Assembly (NCBI GenBank): GCA_018061225.1 | Contig: JAGOUK010000004.1 | Coordinates: 1-20,946 of the forward strand | Length of the DNA stretch: 20,946 bases | Direction: 5' to 3' | Origin: Candidatus Omnitrophota bacterium | GTDB lineage: Bacteria > Omnitrophota > Gorgyraeia > 2-02-FULL-51-18 > JAGOUK01 | Shown: positions 7,270-15,658 of the stretch, piece after piece | Layout of the letters: each line of letters starts with the position of its first letter | Position numbering within the stretch: the first letter of the stretch is position 1 | Notes under the pieces: model-generated | Told to the model about the DNA's origin: nothing | The model's input: only the letters and a program-made list of their open reading frames with translations | Databases searched by the model: none | Made by a program: the position numbers and the translations under genes

Positions 7270-9354
7270 CTACGCCGCGGCGGGCGGATCACCCGGTTTG
7301 GGATCGCCGCCATCTCCCTCGCCGCGGTCAGCGCCGGGGAGCTTGTTGGAGATGTGGGTGCATTCCGGGTAACGCGTGCACCCGTAGAACGCGCGGCCCT
7401 TACCGCCTCGCGAGCGGCGCTGGACCAACATCCCGGTACCGCAAGTCGGACATGAGACTTTGGTCGAAATGGACTTGGCGTTGCGGCATGTCGGAAAATC
7501 TGAGCAGCTCAAGAATTTGCCGCGGCGGCCCCACTTGATGACCATGGGCTTCCCGCATAATTCGCAGATTTCGTCCGTTTTTTCTTCAAGCCGGCGAACG
7601 GGCTGTATCTGAGCGCCTGCCAATTCTAGACTCTTTTTGAACGGCGTATAAAAATCCTCGAGCACCTGCGTCCAGGGCAGCTCGCCTTCTTCGATGCGGT
7701 CGAGGCTCTCTTCCATCTTCGCTGTGAATTCCAGATCCATCATGGTCGGAAAGTGCTTCACCAAAAGATCCACCACCAAAAAGCCCAATTCGGTCGGGAG
7801 CAGCGCGCCGCCCTGGCGCTCGACATAATTCCGGTCCACAATGGTTCCGATGGTCGGCGCGTAGGTGGAAGGACGGCCGATCCCTAATTCTTCCAGCGTC
7901 TTGATGAGCGATGCGTCCGTGTACCGGGCCGGGGGCTTCGTAAAATGCTGGAGCGACTCCAGCTTTTTAAGATCGAGAGCATCGTCTTTGGCCAACTCAG
8001 GGAGGCGCTTCCCGTCTTCCTCCTCGTCCCAGGCGGCCGTAAATCCCGCAAAAATCTGCCGCGTTCCGGACGCCCTAAAGAGAACTCTGCCCGATGAAAT
8101 GTCCACCGACGTCTGCTCATTGATCGCGGGCTTCATCTGACTCGCCACAAATTTGGACCAGATGATCGAATACAGCCGCAATTGCTCTTCGGAAAGGTAG
8201 GCCGCGACGGATTCGGGCGTCCGCTGAACGGAGGTTGGACGTATCGCTTCATGCGCCTGCTGAGCCGATGCCTTGGACTTGTACCGATTGGGTGTTTCGG
8301 GCAGATATTCCGCGCCAAACCGGGCCGGGATATACGCCCGGACCTCCTCCATCGCGACATCAGAAATATTCACGGAATCAGTGCGCATGTACGTGATCAA
8401 ACCAACGGTCTCCCCGCTCCCGAGATCAACCCCTTCATAAAGCCCCTGTGCAACCGCCATGGTCCGGGTCGGACGCATTTTGAGCCGGTTGTAGGATTCC
8501 TGCTGAAGTTTGGATGTGGTGAACGGCGGCTGCGGCATGCGGCGCTTTTCGGTCGCGCGCACCGCCGCCACGGCAAATTGCGCCTTTTGAAGTTCCGCGG
8601 AAAGAGCCTTAGCGTCATCCGCCTGAAGGTTTTCGACTTTTTTCCCGTCAACCTCGATCAGCTGCGCCGCAAAAAACAAACCCGTGCCCTTCTTCGCGAA
8701 TTCCGCGTCAACGGTCCAGTACTCCTCCGGAACAAACGCGCGAATCTTACGTTCCTGATCCACGATCAATCTCAAAGCCACGGATTGAACGCGGCCGGCG
8801 GACAATCCCTTCGCGATAGACTTCCAGAGAATGGGCGACAAAGAATATCCCACGATGCGGTCGAGAATGCGGCGCGCCTGCTGCGCTCCGACCCGATTCA
8901 TGTCAATCTCGCGGGGATGTAAAAAAGCATTCTTGATCGCCGCGGGCGTGATCTCCTGAAACTGCACCCGCATCACTTTCTTGCCCTTGCCGAGCTGATT
9001 ACCCAAATGCCAGCTGATCGCCTCTCCTTCACGGTCCGGATCGCAGGCGAGGTACAAAAACTCCTTGTCTTGCACCTGTTTTTTGAGGGAGTTGAGCACT
9101 TTTTTCTTAGCGACCATGACAATGTATTGAGGCTCAAAATGATTCTCGAGGTCCACGCCCATTTTGCTTTTGGGAAGGTCGACGATGTGGCCCATGGAGG
9201 CCTGGACCTGGAAGGACTTGCCGAGTATTTTTTCGATGGTGCGGCACTTGGCGGGGGATTCCACGATCACGAGAGCTTTGCCGTTGCCCGGCTGGGCATT
9301 GCCGGCGGTGGAGGCGGCGGCTGCTTTCTTCTTGCGTTTCGGCGGAACGGCCAT
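7270..9354 (-). CDS. topA: DNA topoisomerase I (type IA)
   Basis: TopA relaxes negative supercoils by nicking and rejoining one strand. The 694-aa protein shows a lysine-rich N-terminus (PKRKKK), then a Toprim domain with E32 (VIVESPAKCRTI) and the D105-P-D-R-E-G-E111 acidic triad. The four-domain type IA core has the active-site Y322 in GLITYMRTDS, and SKLQQESYNR, QQAHEAIRPT and GIGRPSTYAPTI in the expected order. Two C-terminal zinc ribbons follow: C597, C600, C617, C623 and C635, C638, C659, C665. Some family members carry three or more, so this is a short tail. It ends in an acidic, Gly/Pro-rich extension (671-694). The ATG at 9354-9352 overlaps the TGA of the ThiS-like gene as TGATG, indicating translational coupling. 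Confidence 0.97.
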   Translation of the reverse strand: MAVPPKRKKKAAAASTAGNAQPGNGKALVIVESPAKCRTIEKILGKSFQVQASMGHIVDLPKSKMGVDLENHFEPQYIVMVAKKKVLNSLKKQVQDKEFLYLACDPDREGEAISWHLGNQLGKGKKVMRVQFQEITPAAIKNAFLHPREIDMNRVGAQQARRILDRIVGYSLSPILWKSIAKGLSAGRVQSVALRLIVDQERKIRAFVPEEYWTVDAEFAKKGTGLFFAAQLIEVDGKKVENLQADDAKALSAELQKAQFAVAAVRATEKRRMPQPPFTTSKLQQESYNRLKMRPTRTMAVAQGLYEGVDLGSGETVGLITYMRTDSVNISDVAMEEVRAYIPARFGAEYLPETPNRYKSKASAQQAHEAIRPTSVQRTPESVAAYLSEEQLRLYSIIWSKFVASQMKPAINEQTSVDISSGRVLFRASGTRQIFAGFTAAWDEEEDGKRLPELAKDDALDLKKLESLQHFTKPPARYTDASLIKTLEELGIGRPSTYAPTIGTIVDRNYVERQGGALLPTELGFLVVDLLVKHFPTMMDLEFTAKMEESLDRIEEGELPWTQVLEDFYTPFKKSLELAGAQIQPVRRLEEKTDEICELCGKPMVIKWGRRGKFLSCSDFPTCRNAKSISTKVSCPTCGTGMLVQRRSRGGKGRAFYGCTRYPECTHISNKLPGADRGEGDGGDPKPGDPPAAA

Positions 9355-9578
9355 CAGGCGGCGCCTCCGCCGACAAAACGGACGATTTCGACTTCATCAC
9401 CCGCCCTGATCATCACGCGGGAATAATCGGCCTTTGAGATGATATTGAGGTTGATCTCGACAGCAACTGTTTCGGGTCTCACATTTTTGGATGCGAGATA
9501 ATCCGCAATGGAGACGGCCGGCTGGCCGAGCGGCTCCTCTTTGCCGTTCACGCGGACACGAAGAGCCGACTCGCTCAC
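9354..9578 (-). CDS. ThiS/MoaD-type ubiquitin-like sulfur-carrier protein, GTG start
   Basis: A 74-aa protein with the beta-grasp sulfur-carrier pattern: RVRVNGKEEPL at 7-17, SIADYLASKNV, VAVEINLNIISKADY at 38-52 and AGDEVEIVRFVGGG at 59-72. ThiS passes thiocarboxylate sulfur for thiazole synthesis; relatives serve molybdopterin, cysteine or tRNA thiolation. The GTG at 9578 is chosen because it overlaps the dprA stop as GTGA and gives the family length; the upstream ribosome site is weak. Unusually, the chain continues two alanines past the glycines (GGGAA). ThiS is normally activated at a C-terminal Gly-Gly, so the tail would need trimming, or the protein is not a standard ThiS. No thiG, thiF, moeB or JAMM protease gene is in the window. 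It sits between dprA and topA with 1-3 nt overlaps on both sides. Confidence 0.82.
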   Translation of the reverse strand: MSESALRVRVNGKEEPLGQPAVSIADYLASKNVRPETVAVEINLNIISKADYSRVMIRAGDEVEIVRFVGGGAA

Positions 9579-10681
9579 CGGAGGCACCAGCGTTGCCCCG
9601 GCAGACACACAATCGCTCCACGCATCTCGAGTTCGCTGAGGGCCTTGAGGAGGCGCGGGGTTTCCCAACCCGTTCGGTCCGCCAGCTGATCGGCGGTGGC
9701 CGGCTCGCCGGGCTGAAGCGCGTCCAGCAAACTTCCATATTCGATCCCCATCGCGGGTTCTGAAATACGGAGAATTTCTTTGGGGGCTTCTTGCGCCTCC
9801 CAACCCAGAATCTCAAGGACTTCTTCCGGGGTGGTCACGCAAGCGGCGCCTTTCTTGATCAAATCCACGGAACCTTCGGCCGACCGCGTGTAGGGCGAAG
9901 CCGGCACCGCCATGACTTCGCGGCCCTGATCCAGCGCCCAATCCGCAGTGCCGAGAGCGCCGCTTTTGCGGGGCGCCTCCACGACGATGACCGCCTGCAC
10001 AAGACCGCTGATCACGCGGTTGCGGACGGGAAAATTAAAGTTCTTCGCCTCTTCATCCGGCAGATACTCGGAAAGCACGGTGCCTTTGCGGCTGATGCGC
10101 TCCGCGAGCTCCTGATTTTCTGCGGGATAGAGCGCGTCCAGCCCCGAACCGATCACCGCCAGCGTCACGCCCTCACAGTCCAAGGCGCCTTCATGCGCGG
10201 CCGTGTCGATCCCGCGTGCCAACCCGCTCACCACACCAATTCCTCTCAATGCAAAAAATCTGGCAAACTCCCTCGCCGCGCGCAATCCGGTAGGGCTCGA
10301 CAAGCGGGTGCCCACCAATGCCACGCAGCGGTCCGGCCAGCGCGCCGCGCCGCGGGCAAACAAGACAAGCGGACGGTCTTCCAGGCTATGAAGTTGCGAT
10401 GGGTATTCCTGAGAGGAGGGGGTCAGCACGCGGATGCCGCGTTTCTCGCAAAGGTCCAAAAGAGCGCTGTGCTCCGAACGCTGAGCGTCCGCGCGCAGCG
10501 ACTCCAGGATCTGCGGCCGCATGCCCTCGATGAGATATAGCTCCGAATCCGAGGCAGCCAGAGCATCGGCCGCAGAACCAAAGGTGCGGATCAGCCGATT
10601 GCCGATGACGGACCCGATGCCGGCGGCGGACCGGATGGCAAGCGTTGCGAGGGTTTCGTTCCTTCCCGCGTCGCAGCTCAT
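9575..10681 (-). CDS. dprA: DNA-processing protein A
   Basis: DprA binds incoming single-stranded DNA during natural transformation and loads RecA. The ATG at 10681 is preferred over an in-frame start at 10792: it lies 8 nt after the aroK stop and gives 368 aa, the usual length, whereas the longer form would overlap aroK by about 100 nt with a low-complexity, His-rich leader. Residues 1-75 hold an N-terminal HhH/SAM-like region (AAGIGSVIGNRLIRTFGSA). The Rossmann-like core (100-290) has VALVGTRLSSPTG, SGLARGIDTAAHEGAL at 152-167, VIGSGLDALYPAENQ and FPVRNRVISGL. A C-terminal winged-helix domain (about 315-368) is present. Family-typical VPG appears here as VPA (259-261) and GTN-LI as GSVDLI. 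Presence alone does not prove natural competence; DprA is widespread. Confidence 0.93.
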   Translation of the reverse strand: MSCDAGRNETLATLAIRSAAGIGSVIGNRLIRTFGSAADALAASDSELYLIEGMRPQILESLRADAQRSEHSALLDLCEKRGIRVLTPSSQEYPSQLHSLEDRPLVLFARGAARWPDRCVALVGTRLSSPTGLRAAREFARFFALRGIGVVSGLARGIDTAAHEGALDCEGVTLAVIGSGLDALYPAENQELAERISRKGTVLSEYLPDEEAKNFNFPVRNRVISGLVQAVIVVEAPRKSGALGTADWALDQGREVMAVPASPYTRSAEGSVDLIKKGAACVTTPEEVLEILGWEAQEAPKEILRISEPAMGIEYGSLLDALQPGEPATADQLADRTGWETPRLLKALSELEMRGAIVCLPGQRWCLR

Positions 10682-10689
10682 GGAACTTT

Positions 10690-11238
10690 TTAGTTCTGCG
10701 TGTTCGCGCGCATCATATGTCGAATCTGTGGGATGCGTGCCAGTTTGGTGAGGATGTTGCCGCCGTTGTTCGTCACGATGACGTGCGCGCACTGGCGGTA
10801 ATAGTTTTCTCGCTCGCGGACGATTTCGTCGATTTTGCGCTTGGGATCATCGACGTTCAGGAGCGGGCGGTTGGCCGCCTTGGAGGTGCGCTTGTGGATC
10901 ACCTCGGGCTTGGCTTTGAGCCAGATGACGAAACTTTTTTTCTTGAGCAGGGAACGGTTCACCTTCCGACAAACCACGCCGCCGCCGAGAGAAAGAACCG
11001 TCTGCGGCTTGACCAGGAGATCCTTGATCACGCGGGACTCAACGGTGCGAAAATAACTCTCGCCCTTGTTCCGAAATATCTGAGGGATGGACATTTTTTC
11101 GCGCCGTTCGATGATGAGATCAGAATCCAGGTCTCGCCACTGAAGTTTCTTCGCGAGTGATCTTGCGCAGAACGTCTTGCCGGCTCCCATCATTCCGATA
11201 AAGGCTATCTTGTCGATGTGTTTCGCTGCTCGTGGCAT
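10690..11238 (-). CDS. aroK: Shikimate kinase
   Basis: Shikimate kinase phosphorylates shikimate at the 3-OH with ATP in the cytoplasm. The 182-aa product has the P-loop GMMGAGKT at 15-22, the LDSD segment at 37-40 that positions Mg and shikimate, FRTVES at 63-68 with the substrate-binding Arg, LSLGGGVV with the Gly triplet at 85-87, and the lid arginine in NRPLL at 123-127. Length and motif order match AroK/AroL. The ATG at 11238 overlaps the aroC stop as TAATG. With aroC and aroE close upstream it forms a partial shikimate operon. The C-terminal 20 residues are basic and not part of the conserved fold. Confidence 0.95.
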   Translation of the reverse strand: MPRAAKHIDKIAFIGMMGAGKTFCARSLAKKLQWRDLDSDLIIERREKMSIPQIFRNKGESYFRTVESRVIKDLLVKPQTVLSLGGGVVCRKVNRSLLKKKSFVIWLKAKPEVIHKRTSKAANRPLLNVDDPKRKIDEIVRERENYYRQCAHVIVTNNGGNILTKLARIPQIRHMMRANTQN

Positions 11239-12368
11239 TAAAAATCCTCCACTTGTTTCAGGTAGCCGTCATAATTCCGCCGGGTTTCCGAAAGGCTGTC
11301 CCCGCCGAACTTCTCTAAAAATATCTTGGCTAACTCAAAGGCCGCCATCGACTCACCCACCACACCGCAGGCCGGAACCGCGGTCACATCCGAACGTTCG
11401 ATGGTGCCGACTTCCGCCGCCTTGGACTGAATATTCGTTGAAGCCAGCGGCTTCATGAGCGTGGCATACGGCTTCGCCGCGGCCCGGATCACCAGCTCTT
11501 CACCGGTGGACATGCTTCCTTCCAAACCGCCGGCGCGGTTCGTTTTGCGGAAGAACTTCCTGGTCTTTTCGTTGTAAAAAATCTCATCATGCGCGCTCGA
11601 TCCGGGCGTATGCGCCACCGCAAAACCCAAGCCAAACTCGACCCCCTTCACCGCTTGTATCGACATGAGCGCAAAGGCAAGTCTCGCGTCCAAACGGCCT
11701 TCGGAAGTCGTAAAAGAACCGAGGCCGGGAGGCAGGCCCTTGACCCGAACTTCGAACACGCCGCCGACAGTATCCTTCGCCGCCTTGATCTCATCAATGC
11801 GCCGCATCATCTTTTCGCCCGTGGCGGGATCGACGCAGCGGACGGGACTTTTTTCGGCATGTTCGGCGATCTGGTCGTAGGAATAAATGGATGGGTTCTC
11901 GATCTTAACGCCGCCGATATCGGTCACATGACTCGTGATAGCGACACCGAATTGTCCCAAAAATTGACGGCAAACGGCGCCGACCGCCACGCGGGCCGTC
12001 GTTTCGCGGGCGCTGGCCCGCTCCAGGATATCCCGGACATCACGGCGGTTGTACTTCATCGCTCCGACGAGATCCGCGTGTCCCGGGCGGGGGCGATGAA
12101 CTACCGGCAGCTGATTGATCTTAAAATCTTTGTTCTCCATCCGCATGGCAATAGGCCCGCCGATGGTTTCGTTTTGACGGATGCCGGTCAAAAGCTCCGC
12201 TCGGTCCGTTTCGATGAGCATGCGGCCGCCCCGGCCGTAGCCCTGCTGACGGCGCCAGAGGTCATGGTCAATCGCGGCCGTGTCGAGCTTGAGACCCGCG
12301 ACCATGCCCTCGAGGACGGCAATGAGGCAGATTCCGTGAGATTCACCGGATGTGGAATAACGCAGCAT
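11238..12368 (-). CDS. aroC: Chorismate synthase
   Basis: AroC converts 5-enolpyruvylshikimate-3-phosphate to chorismate, needing reduced FMN. The 376-aa sequence carries the family signatures in order: STSGESHG at 5-12 with the catalytic His region, QQGYGRGGRMLIETD at 41-55, HRPRPGHADLVGAMKY at 91-106, RASARETTARVAVG at 117-130, and RSDVTAVPACGVVGESMAA near the C-terminus. Length is typical. A strong AAGGAG lies at 12374-12379, five bases before the ATG, so translation starts independently of the preceding prepilin peptidase gene, from which it is separated by 18 nt. Confidence 0.97.
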   Translation of the reverse strand: MLRYSTSGESHGICLIAVLEGMVAGLKLDTAAIDHDLWRRQQGYGRGGRMLIETDRAELLTGIRQNETIGGPIAMRMENKDFKINQLPVVHRPRPGHADLVGAMKYNRRDVRDILERASARETTARVAVGAVCRQFLGQFGVAITSHVTDIGGVKIENPSIYSYDQIAEHAEKSPVRCVDPATGEKMMRRIDEIKAAKDTVGGVFEVRVKGLPPGLGSFTTSEGRLDARLAFALMSIQAVKGVEFGLGFAVAHTPGSSAHDEIFYNEKTRKFFRKTNRAGGLEGSMSTGEELVIRAAAKPYATLMKPLASTNIQSKAAEVGTIERSDVTAVPACGVVGESMAAFELAKIFLEKFGGDSLSETRRNYDGYLKQVEDF

Positions 12369-12386
12369 TAAAACTCCTTGAAAAGG

Positions 12387-13175
12387 CTAGTATTGTAACA
12401 CGCGGGAGACATACCAGGACAGGATGGTTTGCCCCCATAACATGTAGAGAAAGGTGCCCAAGGCCAGATAAGGTCCGAACGGAATGACGTCTTTTTTCCA
12501 GATATACTTGGCGGCCAATCCGACAAAAGAACCCGCGACGGAGCCGGCAAAGAGAGCGAATAAGGCGCCCTGCCAGCCAAAGAACGCGCCAACCGCGGCC
12601 AAAAGTTTAACGTCCCCGCCGCCCATGGCTTCCTTCTTGAAGACCCACTCCCCGATGAGCGCCATCAAGTACAGAATCCCCCCGCCAACCAAGACCCCGG
12701 CTCCCGACATCAGGAGCGCCCTCCAGCCCGGTTCCGCGGCATTGCCCGCGACCCACACCGGAAAGAAAAATGAAAATAGCAGGCCCGCCGCGATACCGCC
12801 GAGGCTGATCTCATCCGGAATGATCTGATGTTCCCAATCGATCCAGATCACCGCGATCAGCGCCCAAAAGATCACCGCGGCAGCGGCCGCGTAAGCTCCG
12901 CCCCAGACCGTAAAAGCCGCCCAACCGGCGATGCCGCCCAGGAGCTCCACCACGGGATAACGGAATGGGATGCGGGAAGGACAAAAACGGCATTTGCCTT
13001 TGAGGATGAGATAAGCCAGAACCGGGATATTGTCGTGCCAGCGGATCGGGGTTTTGCAGGAGGGGCAGTGTGAGGCGGGCCAGGCGATGGATTCGCCGCG
13101 CGGCATCCGCCAAATGATCACGTTTAAGAAACTTCCGATGAGCAGGCCAAAAAGAAGCGCTAGCGCTTGCGCCAT
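12387..13175 (-). CDS. pilD: Type IV prepilin peptidase (A24 family)
   Basis: An inner-membrane aspartic protease that cleaves, and in two-domain forms methylates, prepilins of type IV pili or type II secretion. With the ATG at 13175 the protein is 262 aa and begins directly with the conserved LLFGLLIGSFLNVIIWRMP membrane segment; an in-frame start 60 nt upstream would add a non-hydrophobic tail inside aroE. The cytoplasmic N-methyltransferase domain has the four zinc-type cysteines C37, C40, C62 and C65. The two catalytic aspartates are D113 (IDWEHQIIPDEIS) and D188 (GGGDVKLL), with multiple hydrophobic helices between and after. The gene overlaps aroE by 16 nt. No pilin or pilus-assembly genes are in the window, so its substrate is encoded elsewhere. 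The symbol follows the usual name; gspO would serve equally. Confidence 0.94.
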   Translation of the reverse strand: MAQALALLFGLLIGSFLNVIIWRMPRGESIAWPASHCPSCKTPIRWHDNIPVLAYLILKGKCRFCPSRIPFRYPVVELLGGIAGWAAFTVWGGAYAAAAAVIFWALIAVIWIDWEHQIIPDEISLGGIAAGLLFSFFFPVWVAGNAAEPGWRALLMSGAGVLVGGGILYLMALIGEWVFKKEAMGGGDVKLLAAVGAFFGWQGALFALFAGSVAGSFVGLAAKYIWKKDVIPFGPYLALGTFLYMLWGQTILSWYVSRVLQY

Positions 13176-14050
13176 GCTTCGTAAGCCCCCCGCATCACCG
13201 CGTAAAGTTCGAGACGGTCGGCATCCGGGAACCACAGCCGGTGCGAAACGCAGGCCTGATGGATCAGCATGCCGATGCCGTTGGATACCGGAAGTCCGCG
13301 GCGGCGGGCCTCCGCGAGCAGCTTCGTCTCTTCCGGAACGTAAATAACGTCATAAACGCGGGCCACTTTGGTCAACACATCCGGATCGATCGGAAACGGA
13401 TCCTGCTCATTCATTCCGCATGAGGTGCAGTTAACGGCAAGGTCGACGCCCGTAGGAATATCATCGATCGAAACAACGGCTTCGATATCACGATCCGGAA
13501 AATATTGGGCCGCGTATTCCGCGAGTCCCCGCGCCCGGTCCGGAGTACGGTTGAAGATATAGAGCTTCTGAAGATTTGCTTCGAGCATCGAAAAGGCAAC
13601 CGCCCTCGCGGAACCGCCCGCGCCGATCAGCAGCGCGGTCCGGCCTTCGGGCTCAAAGGCAAATTGATCCTTCAAGTCCCTCAAGAATCCAGGCCCGTCC
13701 GAATTGAATCCTAACGCTCTGCCTTCGGTCAACACCAGCGTGTTCACCGCGCCGATCGCCCGGTCGACCAGATTGGGTGTCGTGTCGAGGTAATGCATCA
13801 CCTGTTCTTTGTGCGGGATCGTTACATTCAGCCCCTTGATCCCAAGCGACCTGAAGCCCTCAATGGCGCCGTACAAATTATCCGGCGCCACCTCAAACGG
13901 CAGATACACGGCATTCACCTTGCGGTGTTCAAAGACCGCGTTGTGAAGGATCGGCGAAAGCGTGTGCTTCACCGGATAACCGATCACTCCGTAGACGGAG
14001 GTCTTGCCGTCAATAGCGCGGAGACTCGCGAGGCCGTCCTGAGAATCCAT
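13160..14050 (-). CDS. aroE: Shikimate dehydrogenase (NADP+)
   Basis: AroE reduces 3-dehydroshikimate to shikimate with NADPH. In the 296-aa protein the substrate domain shows YGVIGYPVKHTLSPILHN at 20-37 (the SxS substrate motif reads TLS, a common variant), the catalytic lysine K81 in NVTIPHKE, N103 in AVNTL and D118 in NSDGPG. The nucleotide-binding domain has GAGGSARAVAF at 143-153 and NRTPDRA at 167-173, the NRTxxRA loop of the NADP-dependent AroE class. GIGMLIHQACVSHRLWF is near the end. It starts 3 nt after the leuA stop without a clear Shine-Dalgarno sequence, implying translational coupling to leuA. Confidence 0.96.
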   Translation of the reverse strand: MDSQDGLASLRAIDGKTSVYGVIGYPVKHTLSPILHNAVFEHRKVNAVYLPFEVAPDNLYGAIEGFRSLGIKGLNVTIPHKEQVMHYLDTTPNLVDRAIGAVNTLVLTEGRALGFNSDGPGFLRDLKDQFAFEPEGRTALLIGAGGSARAVAFSMLEANLQKLYIFNRTPDRARGLAEYAAQYFPDRDIEAVVSIDDIPTGVDLAVNCTSCGMNEQDPFPIDPDVLTKVARVYDVIYVPEETKLLAEARRRGLPVSNGIGMLIHQACVSHRLWFPDADRLELYAVMRGAYEAWRKR

Positions 14051-14053
14051 GGT

Positions 14054-15613
14054 TTAGAGCGGTTCCATTTGTTTCTTGGGACGGGCCGGCCGAATCAGCT
14101 GATTCACCGCATCGATATACGCGCGCACGCTGGCCTCGATCACATCCGTGGTCGCGCTGCGTCCCCTCGCTTCCCGCCCTGCCTTGTTCGCCACCAACAC
14201 CGAAACCTGTCCTTGCGCATCCTGCCCGGAGGTTGCTGAACGGATCGAATAATCCAAAAGCTTCAGATCATCCATCTTCAAAACACGGTTCAGCGTGCGG
14301 TAGGCCGCGTCCACGGGACCATCGCCGGTGCCTGATGCGGAGAGTTTTTTGCCGTCGCGGGTCAGGCGGATCTCTGCGGTCGGGGCTTTGCCGGTTTCGG
14401 TGCGGATCTTCAGGCTCTCGAGGCGGACAGTCTGCACCGTGTCCGTTTCGACCACATCCACAATGGAGCGCAAGTCCTCTTCATAGAGGTTCTTTTTGCG
14501 GTCGGCCAGCTCCTTAAATTTGATGAAGGCACGGTCGATCTCGGCGGGAGAAAGCTTCATACCAATTTTCTTCAGCTGCAGTGCGAACGCGTGATGACCG
14601 GAGTGTTTGCCGAGCACTAGATTCGACTCCCCGAAGCCGACCGATGCCGGATTCATGATTTCGTAGGTGGAGCGCTTGGCGATCATACCGTGCTGATGGA
14701 TGCCGGACTCGTGGGCAAAGGCGTTCTTGCCGACAATCGCCTTGTTGGACTGCACCAGCATGCCCGTCAGACGCGACACCAACCGGCTGGTTTCGCACAA
14801 CCCCTGCGTCTTGATGTTGGTGCGAAACGGGTAGATGTCCGAGCGGGTGCGCATGGCCATCACCACTTCTTCCAGAGAAGCATTACCGGCGCGTTCGCCG
14901 ATTCCGTTGATCGTGCATTCGATCTGCCGCGCGCCGCCCAAAACAGCCGATAAGGAATTCGACACGGACAAGCCCAGATCGTCGTGACAGTGCACGCTGA
15001 TCACTGCCTTATGGATATTGGGCACGCTGCGCCGCATATCCTCGATCAAATCGCGGAATTCATAGGGGGTCGTGTAGCCCACGGTGTCGGGGATATTGAT
15101 GACGGTGGCGCCGGCCTTGATGACTTTTTCAACGACTCTAAACAGGAAGTCCCGCTCCGTGCGCGATGCATCCTCCGGCGAGAATTCGACCTCGCCCACG
15201 CGGTTGCGGGCATGCTGCACGGCCCAGACGGCCATGCGCTCGATCTCGCTCTTGGCCTTGCGCAGCTTGTACTGACGATGGATGGCCGATGTCGCCAAAA
15301 AGACGTGCAGGCGCTTCCGCTTGGCGGGAGCCAACGCTTCCAAAGCCACGTCCATGTCCTTTTCGACCGCGCGGGCCAACGCGCAAACCGTCGCGGCCTT
15401 GATGACCTTGGCGACTTCTTTGACGGCGGCCGCGTCGCCGGGAGACGTGATCGGAAACCCCGCCTCGATCACGTCCACACCGATATGCTCCAGCTGGCGC
15501 GCGATCTCAATCTTTTCTTTAATTCCCAGATTCACGCCGGGCGATTGTTCGCCATCTCGCAGCGTGGTGTCAAAAATAATAACTCGGTCTTTGCTTCCGG
15601 ATGCGTTTGCCAT
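14054..15613 (-). CDS. leuA: 2-isopropylmalate synthase
   Basis: LeuA condenses 2-ketoisovalerate with acetyl-CoA, the committed leucine step. The 519-aa length matches the full enzyme with regulatory domain. The TIM-barrel part has FDTTLRDGEQSPGVNL at 14-29, VINIPDTVGYTTPYEF at 171-186, the metal-binding HCHDDLG at 208-214 and NGIGERAGNASLEEV at 236-250. The C-terminal LeuA dimer/allosteric domain (about 370-510) ends with VIEASVRAYIDAVNQLI, so leucine feedback inhibition is likely by family knowledge. AAGGAG at 15620-15625 sits six bases before the ATG. It is separated from ilvC by a 131-nt spacer with inverted repeats, the largest gap in the biosynthetic run; leuB and leuCD are not in the window. 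Confidence 0.96.
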   Translation of the reverse strand: MANASGSKDRVIIFDTTLRDGEQSPGVNLGIKEKIEIARQLEHIGVDVIEAGFPITSPGDAAAVKEVAKVIKAATVCALARAVEKDMDVALEALAPAKRKRLHVFLATSAIHRQYKLRKAKSEIERMAVWAVQHARNRVGEVEFSPEDASRTERDFLFRVVEKVIKAGATVINIPDTVGYTTPYEFRDLIEDMRRSVPNIHKAVISVHCHDDLGLSVSNSLSAVLGGARQIECTINGIGERAGNASLEEVVMAMRTRSDIYPFRTNIKTQGLCETSRLVSRLTGMLVQSNKAIVGKNAFAHESGIHQHGMIAKRSTYEIMNPASVGFGESNLVLGKHSGHHAFALQLKKIGMKLSPAEIDRAFIKFKELADRKKNLYEEDLRSIVDVVETDTVQTVRLESLKIRTETGKAPTAEIRLTRDGKKLSASGTGDGPVDAAYRTLNRVLKMDDLKLLDYSIRSATSGQDAQGQVSVLVANKAGREARGRSATTDVIEASVRAYIDAVNQLIRPARPKKQMEPL

Positions 15614-15658
15614 GGTCGTCTCCTTGTTCGGGTTTAAATCGTGTCCTTAAATGGTAAT

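Noticed and set aside
8182..8922. A 246-codon plus-strand frame opposite topA
   Set aside because: It is antisense to conserved topA core motifs and has no plausible ribosome site or family resemblance.
9791..10540. A 249-codon plus-strand frame opposite dprA
   Set aside because: It is antisense to a well-supported dprA, and the translation has no domain-like pattern.
10682..10792. A 37-residue N-terminal extension of DprA
   Set aside because: It would lie within aroK, is low in complexity and absent from the family; the ATG at 10681 fits better.
11589..12371. A 260-codon plus-strand frame opposite aroC
   Set aside because: aroC fits its family end to end; the opposite frame has Arg/His-rich composition with no recognisable motif and arises from GC-rich codon bias.
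14984..15637. A 217-codon plus-strand frame opposite leuA
   Set aside because: It is antisense to the leuA catalytic domain; the His/Asp-rich translation is the complement of conserved codons.
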